Notes under the pieces: model-generated
Told to the model about the DNA's origin: nothing
The model's input: the letters and a program-made list of their open reading frames with translations, nothing else
Databases searched by the model: none
Assembly (NCBI RefSeq): GCF_016427535.1
Contig: NZ_JAELXV010000001.1
Location: 930,001 to 994,000, forward strand
Direction: 5' to 3'
Origin: Hymenobacter sp. BT559
GTDB lineage: Bacteria > Bacteroidota > Bacteroidia > Cytophagales > Hymenobacteraceae
DNA length: 64,000 nucleotides
Part shown: in pieces, positions 49,994 through 58,436 of the stretch
Layout: every line of letters starts with the position of its first letter
Position numbering within the stretch: the first letter of the stretch is position 1
Position numbers and translations under genes: made by a program

Positions 49994-51721
49994 ATGTCTC
50001 AGAAAACAGTAGCCGAGATTATCATCGACACCCTACAAGCGGCCGGGGTCAAGCGGGTCTACGGCCTGGTGGGCGACTCACTTAACGGCCTGACGGATAC
50101 CATTCGAGCCCGCGAGGGGATAGATTTTATCCAAGTGCGGCACGAGGAAGCGGGCGCTTTTGCGGCCGGCGCCGAGGCCCGCATGACCGGCAGCCTGGCC
50201 GTGTGCGCCGGCTCGTGCGGGCCCGGCAATACGCACTTGCTAAATGGCCTTTATGACTGCCACCGCAGCCGCATGCCCGTGCTGGCCCTGGCCGCCCAGA
50301 TTCCAAGTATTGAAATCGGCACGGGCTACTTTCAGGAAACCCACCCCGAGCGCACGTTTCAGGAGTGCAGCCACTACTGCCAGGTAGTGGCCACCCCCGA
50401 GCAGGCCGTGCGCATGGTCGAGGGCGCCATTCAGTCGTCGCTGGGCCTGGGAGGCGTATCGGTGCTGGTAATACCCGGCGATGTGCTGCAGCTCAAAGCT
50501 GAGGCGCCCGAGCCCCGCATTCCGTCCCTAGGTCACCACAGTGCCTTGGTGCCTGCCAGCACCAAAATTGCCGAAGCCGCCCGCCTACTCAATGATTGCG
50601 AGAAAGTGACCATCCTGGCCGGCATAGGCTGCGACAGTGCCCACGCCCAGCTGCTGCAAGCGGCCCAGGCCTTGCAGGCGCCCGTAGTGCACGCGCTACG
50701 CGGCAAAGAATGCGTAGAGCCCAACAACCCCTACGACGTGGGCCTGACCGGCCTGCTGGGCATGCCCGCTGGCTACCACGCCCTCATGGACGCCGATGGC
50801 ATTCTGATGCTAGGCACAGACTTCCCGTACCGGCAGTTCTTCCCCGAAAATGCCCGCGTGGTGCAGGTTGATAAGCACGCCGAGCACCTAGGGCGCCGCA
50901 CCCGGGTAGAGGTGGGCCTGCACGGCAGCGTTATCGAGACCCTAGGGCTACTGCTGCCGCAGCTGCGCAGCCGCCCCGATGCCACCCACCTGCAAAAAGC
51001 CCAGCAGCGCCACCGCGAAGACGAGGCCCACCTGGCCGAGCTGGCCACCGGCGACGCCGGCGATACCAGCCTGCACCCGCAGCAAGTGGCCCGCCTGCTC
51101 GACGAGCTAGGTGCTCACAACGCCGTGTATACCTGCGATGTAGGTACGCCCACCATCTGGGCCGCCCGCTACCTGCACATGAACGGGCACCGGCGGCTCC
51201 TAGGCTCGTTCATCCACGGCAGCATGGCCAATGCGCTTTCGCAGGCCATTGGTATTCAGCTAGCTGAGCCCGGCCGGCAGGTCATCGCCATGTGCGGTGA
51301 CGGCGGCTTTGCCATGCTACTGAGCGAGCTGCTGACGCTGCGCCAGCTCAAAGTGCCCGTGAAGGTTATTGTCTTCAATAACAGCGCCTACGGTTTTGTG
51401 GAGCTGGAAATGAAAGCCGCCGGCACCCTCGAATACGGTACCGGGCTCGACAACCCCGACTTCGGCAAGTTGGCCGAGGCCGCGGGCGTGAAGGGCTACC
51501 GCGTGAGCGACCCCGCCCAGCTCGAAAACGTGTTGCGCGAGGCCCTGGCCCACGATGGCCCCGTAGTGGTCGATGCCGTGGTGAAGCGCCAGGAGCTGAG
51601 CATGCCGCCCACCATCGACCGCCACCAGGCCACGGGATTTGGCCTCTACGCCCTCAAAGCCCTCATGGATGGCCGCGGCGGCGAGCTGCTCGAAATGGCT
51701 AAGACCAACCTGACGCGCTAG
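49994..51721 (+). CDS. poxB: Pyruvate oxidase / quinone-dependent pyruvate dehydrogenase (PoxB)
   Basis: A 575-residue thiamine-diphosphate enzyme. Domains in order: PP domain (VRHEEAGAFAAGAEAR near residue 49, catalytic Glu), FAD/R domain (about 190-330) and PYR/TPP domain with MCGDGGFAMLLSELLTL then VFNNSAYGF (TPP motif, residues about 435-475). The C-terminal tail GFGLYALKALMDGRGGELLEMAKTN matches the membrane-binding end of E. coli PoxB. Decarboxylates pyruvate to acetate and passes electrons to quinone. Strong full-length call. Confidence 0.92.
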   Translation: MSQKTVAEIIIDTLQAAGVKRVYGLVGDSLNGLTDTIRAREGIDFIQVRHEEAGAFAAGAEARMTGSLAVCAGSCGPGNTHLLNGLYDCHRSRMPVLALAAQIPSIEIGTGYFQETHPERTFQECSHYCQVVATPEQAVRMVEGAIQSSLGLGGVSVLVIPGDVLQLKAEAPEPRIPSLGHHSALVPASTKIAEAARLLNDCEKVTILAGIGCDSAHAQLLQAAQALQAPVVHALRGKECVEPNNPYDVGLTGLLGMPAGYHALMDADGILMLGTDFPYRQFFPENARVVQVDKHAEHLGRRTRVEVGLHGSVIETLGLLLPQLRSRPDATHLQKAQQRHREDEAHLAELATGDAGDTSLHPQQVARLLDELGAHNAVYTCDVGTPTIWAARYLHMNGHRRLLGSFIHGSMANALSQAIGIQLAEPGRQVIAMCGDGGFAMLLSELLTLRQLKVPVKVIVFNNSAYGFVELEMKAAGTLEYGTGLDNPDFGKLAEAAGVKGYRVSDPAQLENVLREALAHDGPVVVDAVVKRQELSMPPTIDRHQATGFGLYALKALMDGRGGELLEMAKTNLTR

Positions 51722-51743
51722 CGAACACCTAAGGCTAGCAAAG

Positions 51744-51807
51744 GCCAGCGACGGAATAACTGCCGTGCCCTAGGGCACGGCAGTTATTCCGTCGCTGGCT
51801 ATTTTTT
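51744..51807 (+). terminator. Perfect 56-base palindrome terminator
   Basis: Bases 51744-51799 form one uninterrupted palindrome (28-base arms) centred on CCTAGG at 51769-51774, followed by a T run. Arms include GCCAGCGACGG and AATAACTGCCGTGCC. Confidence 0.9.
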
Positions 51808-51897
51808 GTGCAAAGAACTCCGTCAGAATGAACACAAAATCTGCTTAGCGCTGTTAAATTTCGCCCCCAGTACCGAACTGGGGTTGCCTTTATCAGC

Positions 51898-52767
51898 ATG
51901 ACGACGAAAGAAATAAAAGCCCTCATTTCGCTACTCGACGACCCGGAAATTGCTCCCCAGATTCAAAGCGAGATTCAGAACCTGGGCGAAACGATAATTC
52001 CGTATCTGGAGGAGTCGTGGGAGGAAACCCTTGACCCTCAGCAGCAGCAGCGCCTCGAAGACCTTATTCACCAACTGCAGTTTGAGGGCTTGCAGCAGCG
52101 CCTGCGGGTGTGGCGCGATGCCGGCGCCCAAGACTTGCTCGAAGGTATGTGGCTACTTAACTCGTACCAGTACCCCGACGCCGACTTGCAGGCCCTGAAC
52201 CGTGCCATCGAGCAGTTGCGCTTTGAGGCCTGGACGCTGCTGCGCTCCGAGATGCATCCCGCCGACCAGGTGCAGGTGCTCAACCACGTCATCTTCCGCA
52301 ACCACAAGTTTTCGGCGAATACCCAGCACTTTCACTCGCCGGCCAATTCTATGCTCCAGCGTGTGCTGGAAACCAAGCGCGGCAATCCGCTCTCGCTCTG
52401 CGTTATCTACCTGCTGGTGGCCCAGCGTCTCGACCTGCCCGTGTTTGGCGTGAACCTGCCCAACCTGTTTGTGCTCACCTATCAGCTCGCCGACCAGCCG
52501 CTGAGCTTCTACATCAACTGCTACAACCGTGGCGTGGTGCTATCTAGGGCCGATATTGAGCACTACGTGGGGCAACTCGGCATTACGTCGCAGGAGACTT
52601 TTTACCAGCCCTGCTCCAACCTCGACATCGTGCGCCGCGCCATGCGCAACCTGCAAGTGAGCTTCGAGAAGCTGCAAGAGCTAGGCAAAGCCGAAGAGGT
52701 TTCGCAGCTGCTGGCCATCCTTACCGAAGACAAGCCCAAGCCCGAAGAAGAGAGCGATGAAGATTAG
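51898..52767 (+). CDS. SirB1-type transglutaminase-like protein
   Basis: A 289-residue protein of the transglutaminase-like (Transglut_core2, SirB1) superfamily: PANSMLQRVLETKRGNPLSLCVIYLLVAQRL near residue 150 (in pieces, catalytic-Cys region) and LPVFGVNLPNLFVL near residue 180 (His). The N-terminal 120 residues are helical HEAT/TPR-like (EEIKALISLLDDPEIAPQI). Likely a protease or scaffold, not a cross-linker. Bounded by strong terminators. Confidence 0.8.
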   Translation: MTTKEIKALISLLDDPEIAPQIQSEIQNLGETIIPYLEESWEETLDPQQQQRLEDLIHQLQFEGLQQRLRVWRDAGAQDLLEGMWLLNSYQYPDADLQALNRAIEQLRFEAWTLLRSEMHPADQVQVLNHVIFRNHKFSANTQHFHSPANSMLQRVLETKRGNPLSLCVIYLLVAQRLDLPVFGVNLPNLFVLTYQLADQPLSFYINCYNRGVVLSRADIEHYVGQLGITSQETFYQPCSNLDIVRRAMRNLQVSFEKLQELGKAEEVSQLLAILTEDKPKPEEESDED

Positions 52768-52810
52768 CAAAAAGTAGCTCGGCTACAACGTATAAGCTAC
52801 TGGCTCATAA

Positions 52811-52847
52811 AAAAGGCTCGCTACCCTATTGGTAGCGAGCCTTTTTT
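52811..52847 (+). terminator. Terminator of the SirB1-like gene
   Basis: AAGGCTCGCTACC-ctatt-GGTAGCGAGCCTT, T run after. Confidence 0.9.
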
Positions 52848-52867
52848 GTAGGCGACCTAGGCTCTAC

Positions 52868-53437
52868 TTACCGCTTAATGAGGCAGCCGGCCGCGCGCTT
52901 GTCGGCTACGCCGGCCGGGCGGCCAGCCAGCACATTGTCGAGCACCTGCTGCAAGTAGCGCTGCTGCACGCCGCCGGCCACCTGCGGGTTGTCGTCGATG
53001 GCGCCGCGGTACCGCACCGCAAAGCCCCCGCCCGCCGGCTGGAGCACCACGGCCTCGGTGGTTTTGCTGACGCCTAGGGCCGCACTGGCCGCGCCGGCCT
53101 CATCGGAGTAGGTGGCCAGCGAAGCCCCGCCGCCCTCGTTGGCATCGAGGTTGATGGGCACATTAATGAACATGAACTGCACGCCCCGGCCGCTGTAGGC
53201 GCTGCTCAAGGCAGAAAGGCGCTCTTGGTAGAGGCGCGTGAAGGCACAGGCCGGGTTTACGAAGATGACGACTACCGCCTTCTGGCCGGCGTAGGTGCTC
53301 AGCGAGGTGCTGCCCCCGCCGTTTTTCTGCACCGTAAAATCACTAACGGTACCGCTCTGCGCCCGCACGACGCCCACCGTGATAGTGGCGGCCAGCAGCA
53401 CCGCCGCGAGAGCTAAAGAAAGTTTACGAATCGACAT
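52868..53437 (-). CDS. Exported redoxin / AhpC-TSA-like protein
   Basis: A 189-residue protein with a signal peptide (ending near VVRAQSG). The redoxin fold follows (VSDFTVQKNGGGSTSL, YAGQKAVVVIFVNPACAFTR with one Cys near residue 63, then FMFINVPIN). Only the peroxidatic-type Cys is seen in ACAFTR; a resolving Cys is not clear (AGCLIKR near the end is a candidate). Probably a periplasmic thiol-disulfide or peroxidase relative. Genes on either side are unrelated. Confidence 0.72.
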   Translation of the reverse strand: MSIRKLSLALAAVLLAATITVGVVRAQSGTVSDFTVQKNGGGSTSLSTYAGQKAVVVIFVNPACAFTRLYQERLSALSSAYSGRGVQFMFINVPINLDANEGGGASLATYSDEAGAASAALGVSKTTEAVVLQPAGGGFAVRYRGAIDDNPQVAGGVQQRYLQQVLDNVLAGRPAGVADKRAAGCLIKR

Positions 53438-53488
53438 GGGGTAGGGTAAAATGAAACCAGGAACTAGCTAGGATTGGTGTGAGGGCCG

Positions 53489-54208
53489 CTAGGCAAGAGA
53501 AGAAAGTGAGTAGCAATAGGTAAGCACGTACCCCTCGGCTGGCCGAAAGTAGCAAATCCGGTGCCGAGAACTGCGGCCGGCCAATTCGAGCCGCGCCGCC
53601 AGCTCGCCGGCGCTGGGCCAAGTGGCGGGTGGGGGAGGAGCCGCCGGCAGGTCGAGCAGCAGGTTTTGGCGGAAGATAATGCCCCGCTGCCCGGCCAGCT
53701 TATACAGCGTTTCCTTGGCGCTCCACAGCAGGCTGAATAGCTCAATGGTGGTACCAGGCTCGGCGCTGCTACCAAGCTCAGTCGCTGCCAATTCCTGGTC
53801 TGTCAAAAACTTGCGGGCAATGCGCAACGCTTTGTCGCGCACCACTTCCACATCGACACCTAAGGCCGTGCCCGCCGGGGCCAGTAGCGCCGCCACCCAC
53901 TCGCCGGAGTGCGACAGTGATATCGCTGGCCCTAGGTCAGTACCGCTAATCAGAAACGGCCGGCCCGTGGCGTCGTTTTGCAGCAGGAAAGAGCCCGCAT
54001 CTGGGGCCACGGTGGCCAGCAGGTGGTGCACCAGCACCCGGCCGGCCAGCCACTGCGCCTGGCGCGGGCCATCGGCGCGGGCGGGCAGTAGGGGGCGGTA
54101 GGCCTCCGGGGTAGCCAGCTGGGGCCACAGGGCAGTGGGCGTTTCGGTGAGGTGCCAAAGCCCTAGGTGGGCTCCGCCGGGCAGCGGGCGGATGGAATAA
54201 AGCGGCAT
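53489..54208 (-). CDS. 4'-phosphopantetheinyl transferase superfamily protein
   Basis: A 239-residue PPTase of Sfp/Gsp type. LGVDVEVVR near residue 117 gives the metal-binding Asp/Glu and LLWSAKETLYKLAG near residue 162 the WxxKE motif. Function: attach phosphopantetheine to acyl- or peptidyl-carrier proteins; the target is unknown. ATG 54208 is preferred over an upstream frame that would need 15 extra residues. Divergent from the WD40 gene. Confidence 0.82.
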   Translation of the reverse strand: MPLYSIRPLPGGAHLGLWHLTETPTALWPQLATPEAYRPLLPARADGPRQAQWLAGRVLVHHLLATVAPDAGSFLLQNDATGRPFLISGTDLGPAISLSHSGEWVAALLAPAGTALGVDVEVVRDKALRIARKFLTDQELAATELGSSAEPGTTIELFSLLWSAKETLYKLAGQRGIIFRQNLLLDLPAAPPPPATWPSAGELAARLELAGRSSRHRICYFRPAEGYVLTYCYSLSSLA

Positions 54209-54306
54209 AGCGGGCGGGCAAGCGGCGAAAATAGCACCCACTAGCCCGCACACTGCCGCTCAGGCCCGACCTTTGCGCGCCCATTGCCCGCTTGCTTCCT
54301 TCTCTG

Positions 54307-55248
54307 ATGCCGCTTTCCGTGCCCGCCCCTCGCCCCAACGCCCGCAACATCGCCACCCTGGCCGGGCACCGCGATGCCGTGTACGCGCTGGCCGGCCGGC
54401 CGGGCTCTGACCGCATATTTTCGAGTGGGGCCGATGGCCTAGTAGTAGCCTGGAATGCGGCCGAGCCCGCCCAGGACGGCGAGCTGCTGGCGCGGGTTGA
54501 TAACTCGGTGTACGCGCTGTGCGAGCTGCCCGCGCGCGGCCTGCTGGCCCTAGGTCAGAATTTTCAGGGCGTGCAGGTGCTTGGCTTGCAGGATAAAAAG
54601 CTGGTGCACGCCACGGCGCTGCCGCCGGTCGCCATCTTCGACCTGGTGTATTCCGAGTCGCGCCAGCGCCTGTACTGCGCCCTGGCCGACGGTACGCTGG
54701 CCGTGCTGCGGGGCAGTGACTTTCGGCTCGAAAACCTGCTGCGCATTAGCGACAAAAGCCTGCGCAGCCTAGCCCTGAACGAAGCCCGCCACGAGCTGGC
54801 CGTGGGCAGCTCTGACCACCGCGTGCGGGTGCTCGACCTCGATTCGCTGGCCGTAAAAACGACGCTCATGGAGGCGACTAACTCGGTATTTACGGTAGCG
54901 TACTCGCCCGATGAGCAGTACTTGCTGGCTGCGGGCCGCGATGCGCACTTGCGCCGCTACGCCACGGCCGACTACGCGCTGGCCGATGAAATAGTGGCGC
55001 ACATGTACGCCATTAATAACTTGGCCTTTAGTGCCGACGGGCGCTACCTAGGTAGCTGCTCGCTCGACAAAAGCATTAAGCTCTGGGACGCCGACAGCCT
55101 GGCCCTGCTGCGGGTGCTCGACCGGGCGCGGGCCGCTGGCCATGGCACCTCCGTCAATAAGCTGGTTTGGCCGGGCAGCCAGCAGCGGCTAGTTTCGTGT
55201 AGCGACGACCGGAGCCTGGCCGTGTGGCAATTGGTAACGGGCAATTGA
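54307..55248 (+). CDS. WD40-repeat beta-propeller protein
   Basis: A 313-residue protein made of WD40-like blades: GHRDAVYALAGRPGSDRIFSSGADGLVVAWN near residue 20 (in pieces), YALCELPARGLLALGQN, SVFTVAYSPDEQYLLAAGRDAHLRRY, NNLAFSADGRYLGSCSLDKSIKLWD. Seven blades are likely. A cytosolic scaffold; partners unknown. Start at ATG 54307. Its last residues QLVTGN and stop are encoded by a heptanucleotide array. Confidence 0.82.
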   Translation: MPLSVPAPRPNARNIATLAGHRDAVYALAGRPGSDRIFSSGADGLVVAWNAAEPAQDGELLARVDNSVYALCELPARGLLALGQNFQGVQVLGLQDKKLVHATALPPVAIFDLVYSESRQRLYCALADGTLAVLRGSDFRLENLLRISDKSLRSLALNEARHELAVGSSDHRVRVLDLDSLAVKTTLMEATNSVFTVAYSPDEQYLLAAGRDAHLRRYATADYALADEIVAHMYAINNLAFSADGRYLGSCSLDKSIKLWDADSLALLRVLDRARAAGHGTSVNKLVWPGSQQRLVSCSDDRSLAVWQLVTGN

Positions 55249-55304
55249 CAATAAGCAGAGTGCCATTGCACTCTTTTAAAAACCGTTACTCGTTACCTGC
55301 CACT
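55228..55304. repeat. Degenerate heptanucleotide array over the WD40 gene stop
   Basis: Units CAATTGG, TAACGGG, CAATTGA, CAATAAG, CAGAGTG; the TGA stop is within CAATTGA. A second short run, CGTTACT, CGTTACC, TGCCACT, follows at 55284-55304. Confidence 0.72.
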
Positions 55305-55369
55305 GCTTTTTTACAATTTTCCAGTACCCTTCTGCTGCTTCCTTATTCAGCGCTCATTGCTATTTATTT

Positions 55370-56416
55370 ATGAAAATTACCGCCCTCGATATTCGGCAAA
55401 AAACGTTTGAAAAAGCCTTTCGGGGCGTGGATAAGGACGAAGTGCAGGCCTTCCTCCACATGGTGTCGCAGCAGTGGGAGCGCCTAGGTGACGAAAACCG
55501 CGAGCTGCGCCTCAAGCTCGAGCACGCGCAGCAAGATGTACAAAAAATGCGCGAGGTGGAAAGCTCGCTCTACCGCACCCTCAAAACAGCCGAGGACACT
55601 GGCAACTCCATCACGGAGCAGGCCCAGCGCGATGCCGACCTGCGCCGCCGCGAAGCTCAGCTGCAAGCCGAGCACACGATAGGCGAAGCCCGCCAGCGCG
55701 CCCGCACTATCATAGACGAGGCCTACCAAACCGCCGAAAAAACGGTGGCCGACATGCAGAAGGAAGTAGCTGGCCTAGGTCAGGACTGCCAGCGCCTAGA
55801 GCAGCAACTCGACACCCTGGTGCGCGACCTGCACCACCTGGCCTCCGATGCGCTGGAGAAAGTGGAGCGTGCCCGCAACCGCCCCAAAAATGGCCCAGCG
55901 GCCATCCTTTCGCGAGCGGCGAGCGTACAGGTAAAGCGGCCCGCCGAACCGGCGGTCGCTGAACCCAAGCCCACCCCTGCCATGAACGCGAACATTCCTG
56001 CTTTTGCCCCGTCGGCCGCCGCCGTAGCCAGCGCCCCGAGTGCCCCAAGCGCTCCCTCCAACGTTGAGTTTGGCCTGCCCGCTCGCGCCGAGCGGCTAGC
56101 TCAGCCCGCCGGCTACAACCCCAAGCCGGGCCAGCAGCCCGACCCCCGCAACCCTGACCAAGCGCCAAGCCCCGATATCGAGCGGCCTTACGCGCCTTCC
56201 GAAAACCCCGGTATTTCGCCCGCGCCGCACGTAGACCCGGCTAGCCCATCGCCCGTGCCCGACCCGCCCGCGCCCTATGTGGAGCCCGCCCGCCCCGAGT
56301 TTCAGCCCATTGGCCCCGACTATCCTGAGATTCAGCAGCCTGAGCCCATGACGCACCCCGGCATGAAGGCCACAGCTGAGCCGGTAGCGGAAAAGTCGTT
56401 TTTTGACGAGATTTAA
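55370..56416 (+). CDS. DivIVA-domain protein
   Basis: A 348-residue cytosolic protein. ITALDIRQKTFEKAFRGVDKDEVQAFLHMV at residues 3-32 (in pieces) is the DivIVA lipid-binding start, followed by a long coiled coil (about 35-170, rich in LEHAQQDVQKMREVESSL and TEQAQRDADLRRREAQL) and a Pro/Ala/Ser-rich unstructured end (about 190-340). DivIVA proteins sense curved membrane and organise poles or septa. A C-terminal extension this long is unlike Gram-positive DivIVA and may bind a partner. Ends in a strong terminator. Confidence 0.85.
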   Translation: MKITALDIRQKTFEKAFRGVDKDEVQAFLHMVSQQWERLGDENRELRLKLEHAQQDVQKMREVESSLYRTLKTAEDTGNSITEQAQRDADLRRREAQLQAEHTIGEARQRARTIIDEAYQTAEKTVADMQKEVAGLGQDCQRLEQQLDTLVRDLHHLASDALEKVERARNRPKNGPAAILSRAASVQVKRPAEPAVAEPKPTPAMNANIPAFAPSAAAVASAPSAPSAPSNVEFGLPARAERLAQPAGYNPKPGQQPDPRNPDQAPSPDIERPYAPSENPGISPAPHVDPASPSPVPDPPAPYVEPARPEFQPIGPDYPEIQQPEPMTHPGMKATAEPVAEKSFFDEI

Positions 56417-56434
56417 GAAGTACTTTGCTTCATA

Positions 56435-56468
56435 GAGAAGGCGCTTGGTAGCTACCAAGCGCCTTCTC
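56435..56468 (+). terminator. Terminator of the DivIVA gene
   Basis: Perfect 34-base palindrome GAGAAGGCGCTTGGTAG with its complement, centred on GGTAGCTACC; a T run follows. Confidence 0.88.
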
Positions 56469-56516
56469 TGTTTTAGGATACTATCAATCTTTTGTATTCT
56501 ATCAAGCGGAAAACCA

Positions 56517-56625
56517 TACCCCCACGCCTGTCATGCTGAGCTTGCGAAGCATCTTATCACACTAGAGCTAGTAATCCTAACGTGAAAAGATGCTTCGCAT
56601 GCTCAGCATGACAGGCGTGGGGGTA
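56517..56625. repeat. REPIN-like paired palindrome (family A)
   Basis: Arms 56517-56560 and 56582-56625 (44 bases, two mismatches), spacer 21. The core TCATGCTGAGC...GAAGCATCTT is shared with 19302 and 23174; the outer part CCCCCACGCCTG is unique to this copy. Confidence 0.88.
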
Positions 56626-56677
56626 GGATTTCTCTTTTGTGGTAATTCTAAGCGGTGTTGTAGAGGGCCACTGAAGC

Positions 56678-57469
56678 CTACAGCAGCGCCTTTATCCAGC
56701 CGCCATCTACTGGGATGGAGCTAGCCGTGATGTAGCTCGCGCGCGCCGAGCACAGAAACGCTGCCAGCGCCGCAAACTCGGCGGGCTCACCTAGGCGCTG
56801 CATCGGGATTTCCTTGGTCCAGCGGGCGGTGGCGTCTTCAGTGGAGATACCTTCGCGGTCAGCCGTAGCCTGGGCCAGGTGCTCGACGCGGTCGGTGCGG
56901 GTGTAGCCGGGCAAGATATTATTGACCGTGATGCCGAAGGGCGCCACCTCCGTGGCCAGCGTGCGGGCCATGCCCGTGACAGCGGCGCGCAGGCTGTTCG
57001 AGAGCATGAGGCCAGCCACGGGCTGCTTCACGGCAATAGACGTGATGTTGAGGATACGGCCCCAGCCGCGCTCCTTCATGCCGGGCAGCACGGTGCGGGT
57101 CAACTCGACCACACTGGTCAGGAGCAGCTTGCTAGCCGATTCCCAGGCTTCGGAGCTGTGCTGCTCGAAGGTGCCCGCGGGCGGGCCACCGGTATTCGTC
57201 ACCAAAATATCGACTTGCCCGAAGCGGGCCAGGGCGGCCTCCGTCACGCTCGCCACGCCGGCCAGGGTCGAGAGGTCGGCGGCCACGGCCAGCACGGGTA
57301 CGCCGTGCGTGGCCTCGATGGCGGCGGCCGTTTGCTGCAGGGCCTCGGCGCCGCGGGCGCACAGCACCAGCGAGGCGCCTTCGGCGGCCAGTTCTTCGGC
57401 CACGGCCCGGCCTAGGCCCTTACTGGCGGCGGCCACTAGGGCGATTTTACCTTTTATTCCTAGGTCCAT
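56678..57469 (-). CDS. SDR-family oxidoreductase with altered catalytic motif
   Basis: A 263-residue SDR: VAAASKGLGRAVAEEL near residue 13 (NADP), TNTGGPPAGTF near residue 92 in place of NNAG, and LSNSLRAAVTGMARTLA near residue 156, where Ser and Arg stand where YxxxK would normally give Tyr and Lys. The GGPP and SNSLR pattern recurs in an SDR subgroup of unknown activity, so this is not simply a broken gene. It lies nine bases after a cupin gene on the same strand, so the two probably work together. Confidence 0.78.
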   Translation of the reverse strand: MDLGIKGKIALVAAASKGLGRAVAEELAAEGASLVLCARGAEALQQTAAAIEATHGVPVLAVAADLSTLAGVASVTEAALARFGQVDILVTNTGGPPAGTFEQHSSEAWESASKLLLTSVVELTRTVLPGMKERGWGRILNITSIAVKQPVAGLMLSNSLRAAVTGMARTLATEVAPFGITVNNILPGYTRTDRVEHLAQATADREGISTEDATARWTKEIPMQRLGEPAEFAALAAFLCSARASYITASSIPVDGGWIKALL

Positions 57470-57478
57470 ACTACTTAC

Positions 57479-57856
57479 TTATTTCTGGCGGAGGTAGGCG
57501 TCGCTGCCATCGAGCCAGTCTTGGCGCGGCGGGCTGAACACGTCCACGTCGAGAGTATCTTCGAGCGCTTCGGCCTGGTGCCACACGTTGGACGGAATGC
57601 AGAGCACCTCACCGGCCCGCACAATGACTTCTTCGCTCGCGTCATCACCTAAATGAAAGCGCAGCGCACCTTCTAAGATATAAGTAATCTGCTCGTTGAT
57701 GTGCTGGTGCCGGGGCACGATGGCGCCTTTCTTAAGGTACACGTGGGCAAGCATCATGTCCTGGCCCGTGATGAGGCGGCGGCCAATGGTATCGGAAAGC
57801 TGGTCGACGGGCATGTCATTCCAGCGGTGGTGCGTAACCTGGGGGGTAGGTTCCAT
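57479..57856 (-). CDS. Cupin-domain protein paired with the SDR
   Basis: A 125-residue cupin: HQHINEQITYILEGALRFHLG near residue 50 (HxH...E) and VLCIPSNVWHQAEALEDTLDVDVFSP near residue 88 (His). Metal-binding dioxygenase or isomerase fold; substrate unknown. It is the first gene of a two-gene minus-strand unit with the SDR. Confidence 0.82.
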   Translation of the reverse strand: MEPTPQVTHHRWNDMPVDQLSDTIGRRLITGQDMMLAHVYLKKGAIVPRHQHINEQITYILEGALRFHLGDDASEEVIVRAGEVLCIPSNVWHQAEALEDTLDVDVFSPPRQDWLDGSDAYLRQK

Positions 57857-57998
57857 GCGGATAAGAATGTTGAGCGGGCCAAGTTAGCCGCCAAACTGCT
57901 AAGGTGGCTCTGGGCAGTATTTGCGCCGCACTTTTGCCCCGGCGGCTGACCTCAACGGACCTAGGCCGCATCATTCACGCACCCATTTTCTTACCCTC

Positions 57999-58376
57999 AT
58001 GGGCCAAATCGCACTCGAAGGACTCGAATTTTTTGCCTTCCACGGCTACTACGACGAAGAGCAGAAAATCGGCAATAAGTACGGCGTCGACCTGCACCTC
58101 AAGACCGACCTGCACGCCGCGGGCGCGTCGGACAAACTCGCCGAAACCGTCAACTACGAGGTGCTCTACCGCCTCGTGCTGGCCGAAATGCAGCTGCCCG
58201 CCCGCTTGCTAGAGCACTTGGCCCACCGCATCCTCGACCGCATCATGAGCGAGTTTCCGCAGGTAAAGCGCGGGCGCGTGAGCATCTCGAAGTTTAACCC
58301 GCCCCTAGGGGGCATCTGCCACCGCGCCCGCGTGACGCTGAGCCGCAAGGCGGGCAGTAATAAAACGAGGGATTAG
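57999..58376 (+). CDS. folB: Dihydroneopterin aldolase
   Basis: A 125-residue folate-pathway enzyme that makes 6-hydroxymethyl-dihydropterin. From ATG 57999: IALEGLEFFAFHGYYDEEQKIG near the start carries the conserved FHG-x-x-xEE; VNYEVLYRLVLAEM near residue 53 and LLEHLAHRILDRIM near residue 70 complete the family. VSISKFNPPLGGICHRARVTLSR near residue 94 (in pieces) matches the C-terminal strand. Longer upstream frame is rejected as it would lack family similarity. Other fol genes are not adjacent. Confidence 0.88.
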   Translation: MGQIALEGLEFFAFHGYYDEEQKIGNKYGVDLHLKTDLHAAGASDKLAETVNYEVLYRLVLAEMQLPARLLEHLAHRILDRIMSEFPQVKRGRVSISKFNPPLGGICHRARVTLSRKAGSNKTRD

Positions 58377-58436
58377 CTTTTAGCTTGTCGGATAAGCGTT
58401 TTATTTGTAGTGCCTATTCATACCTAACGTGTTGCG

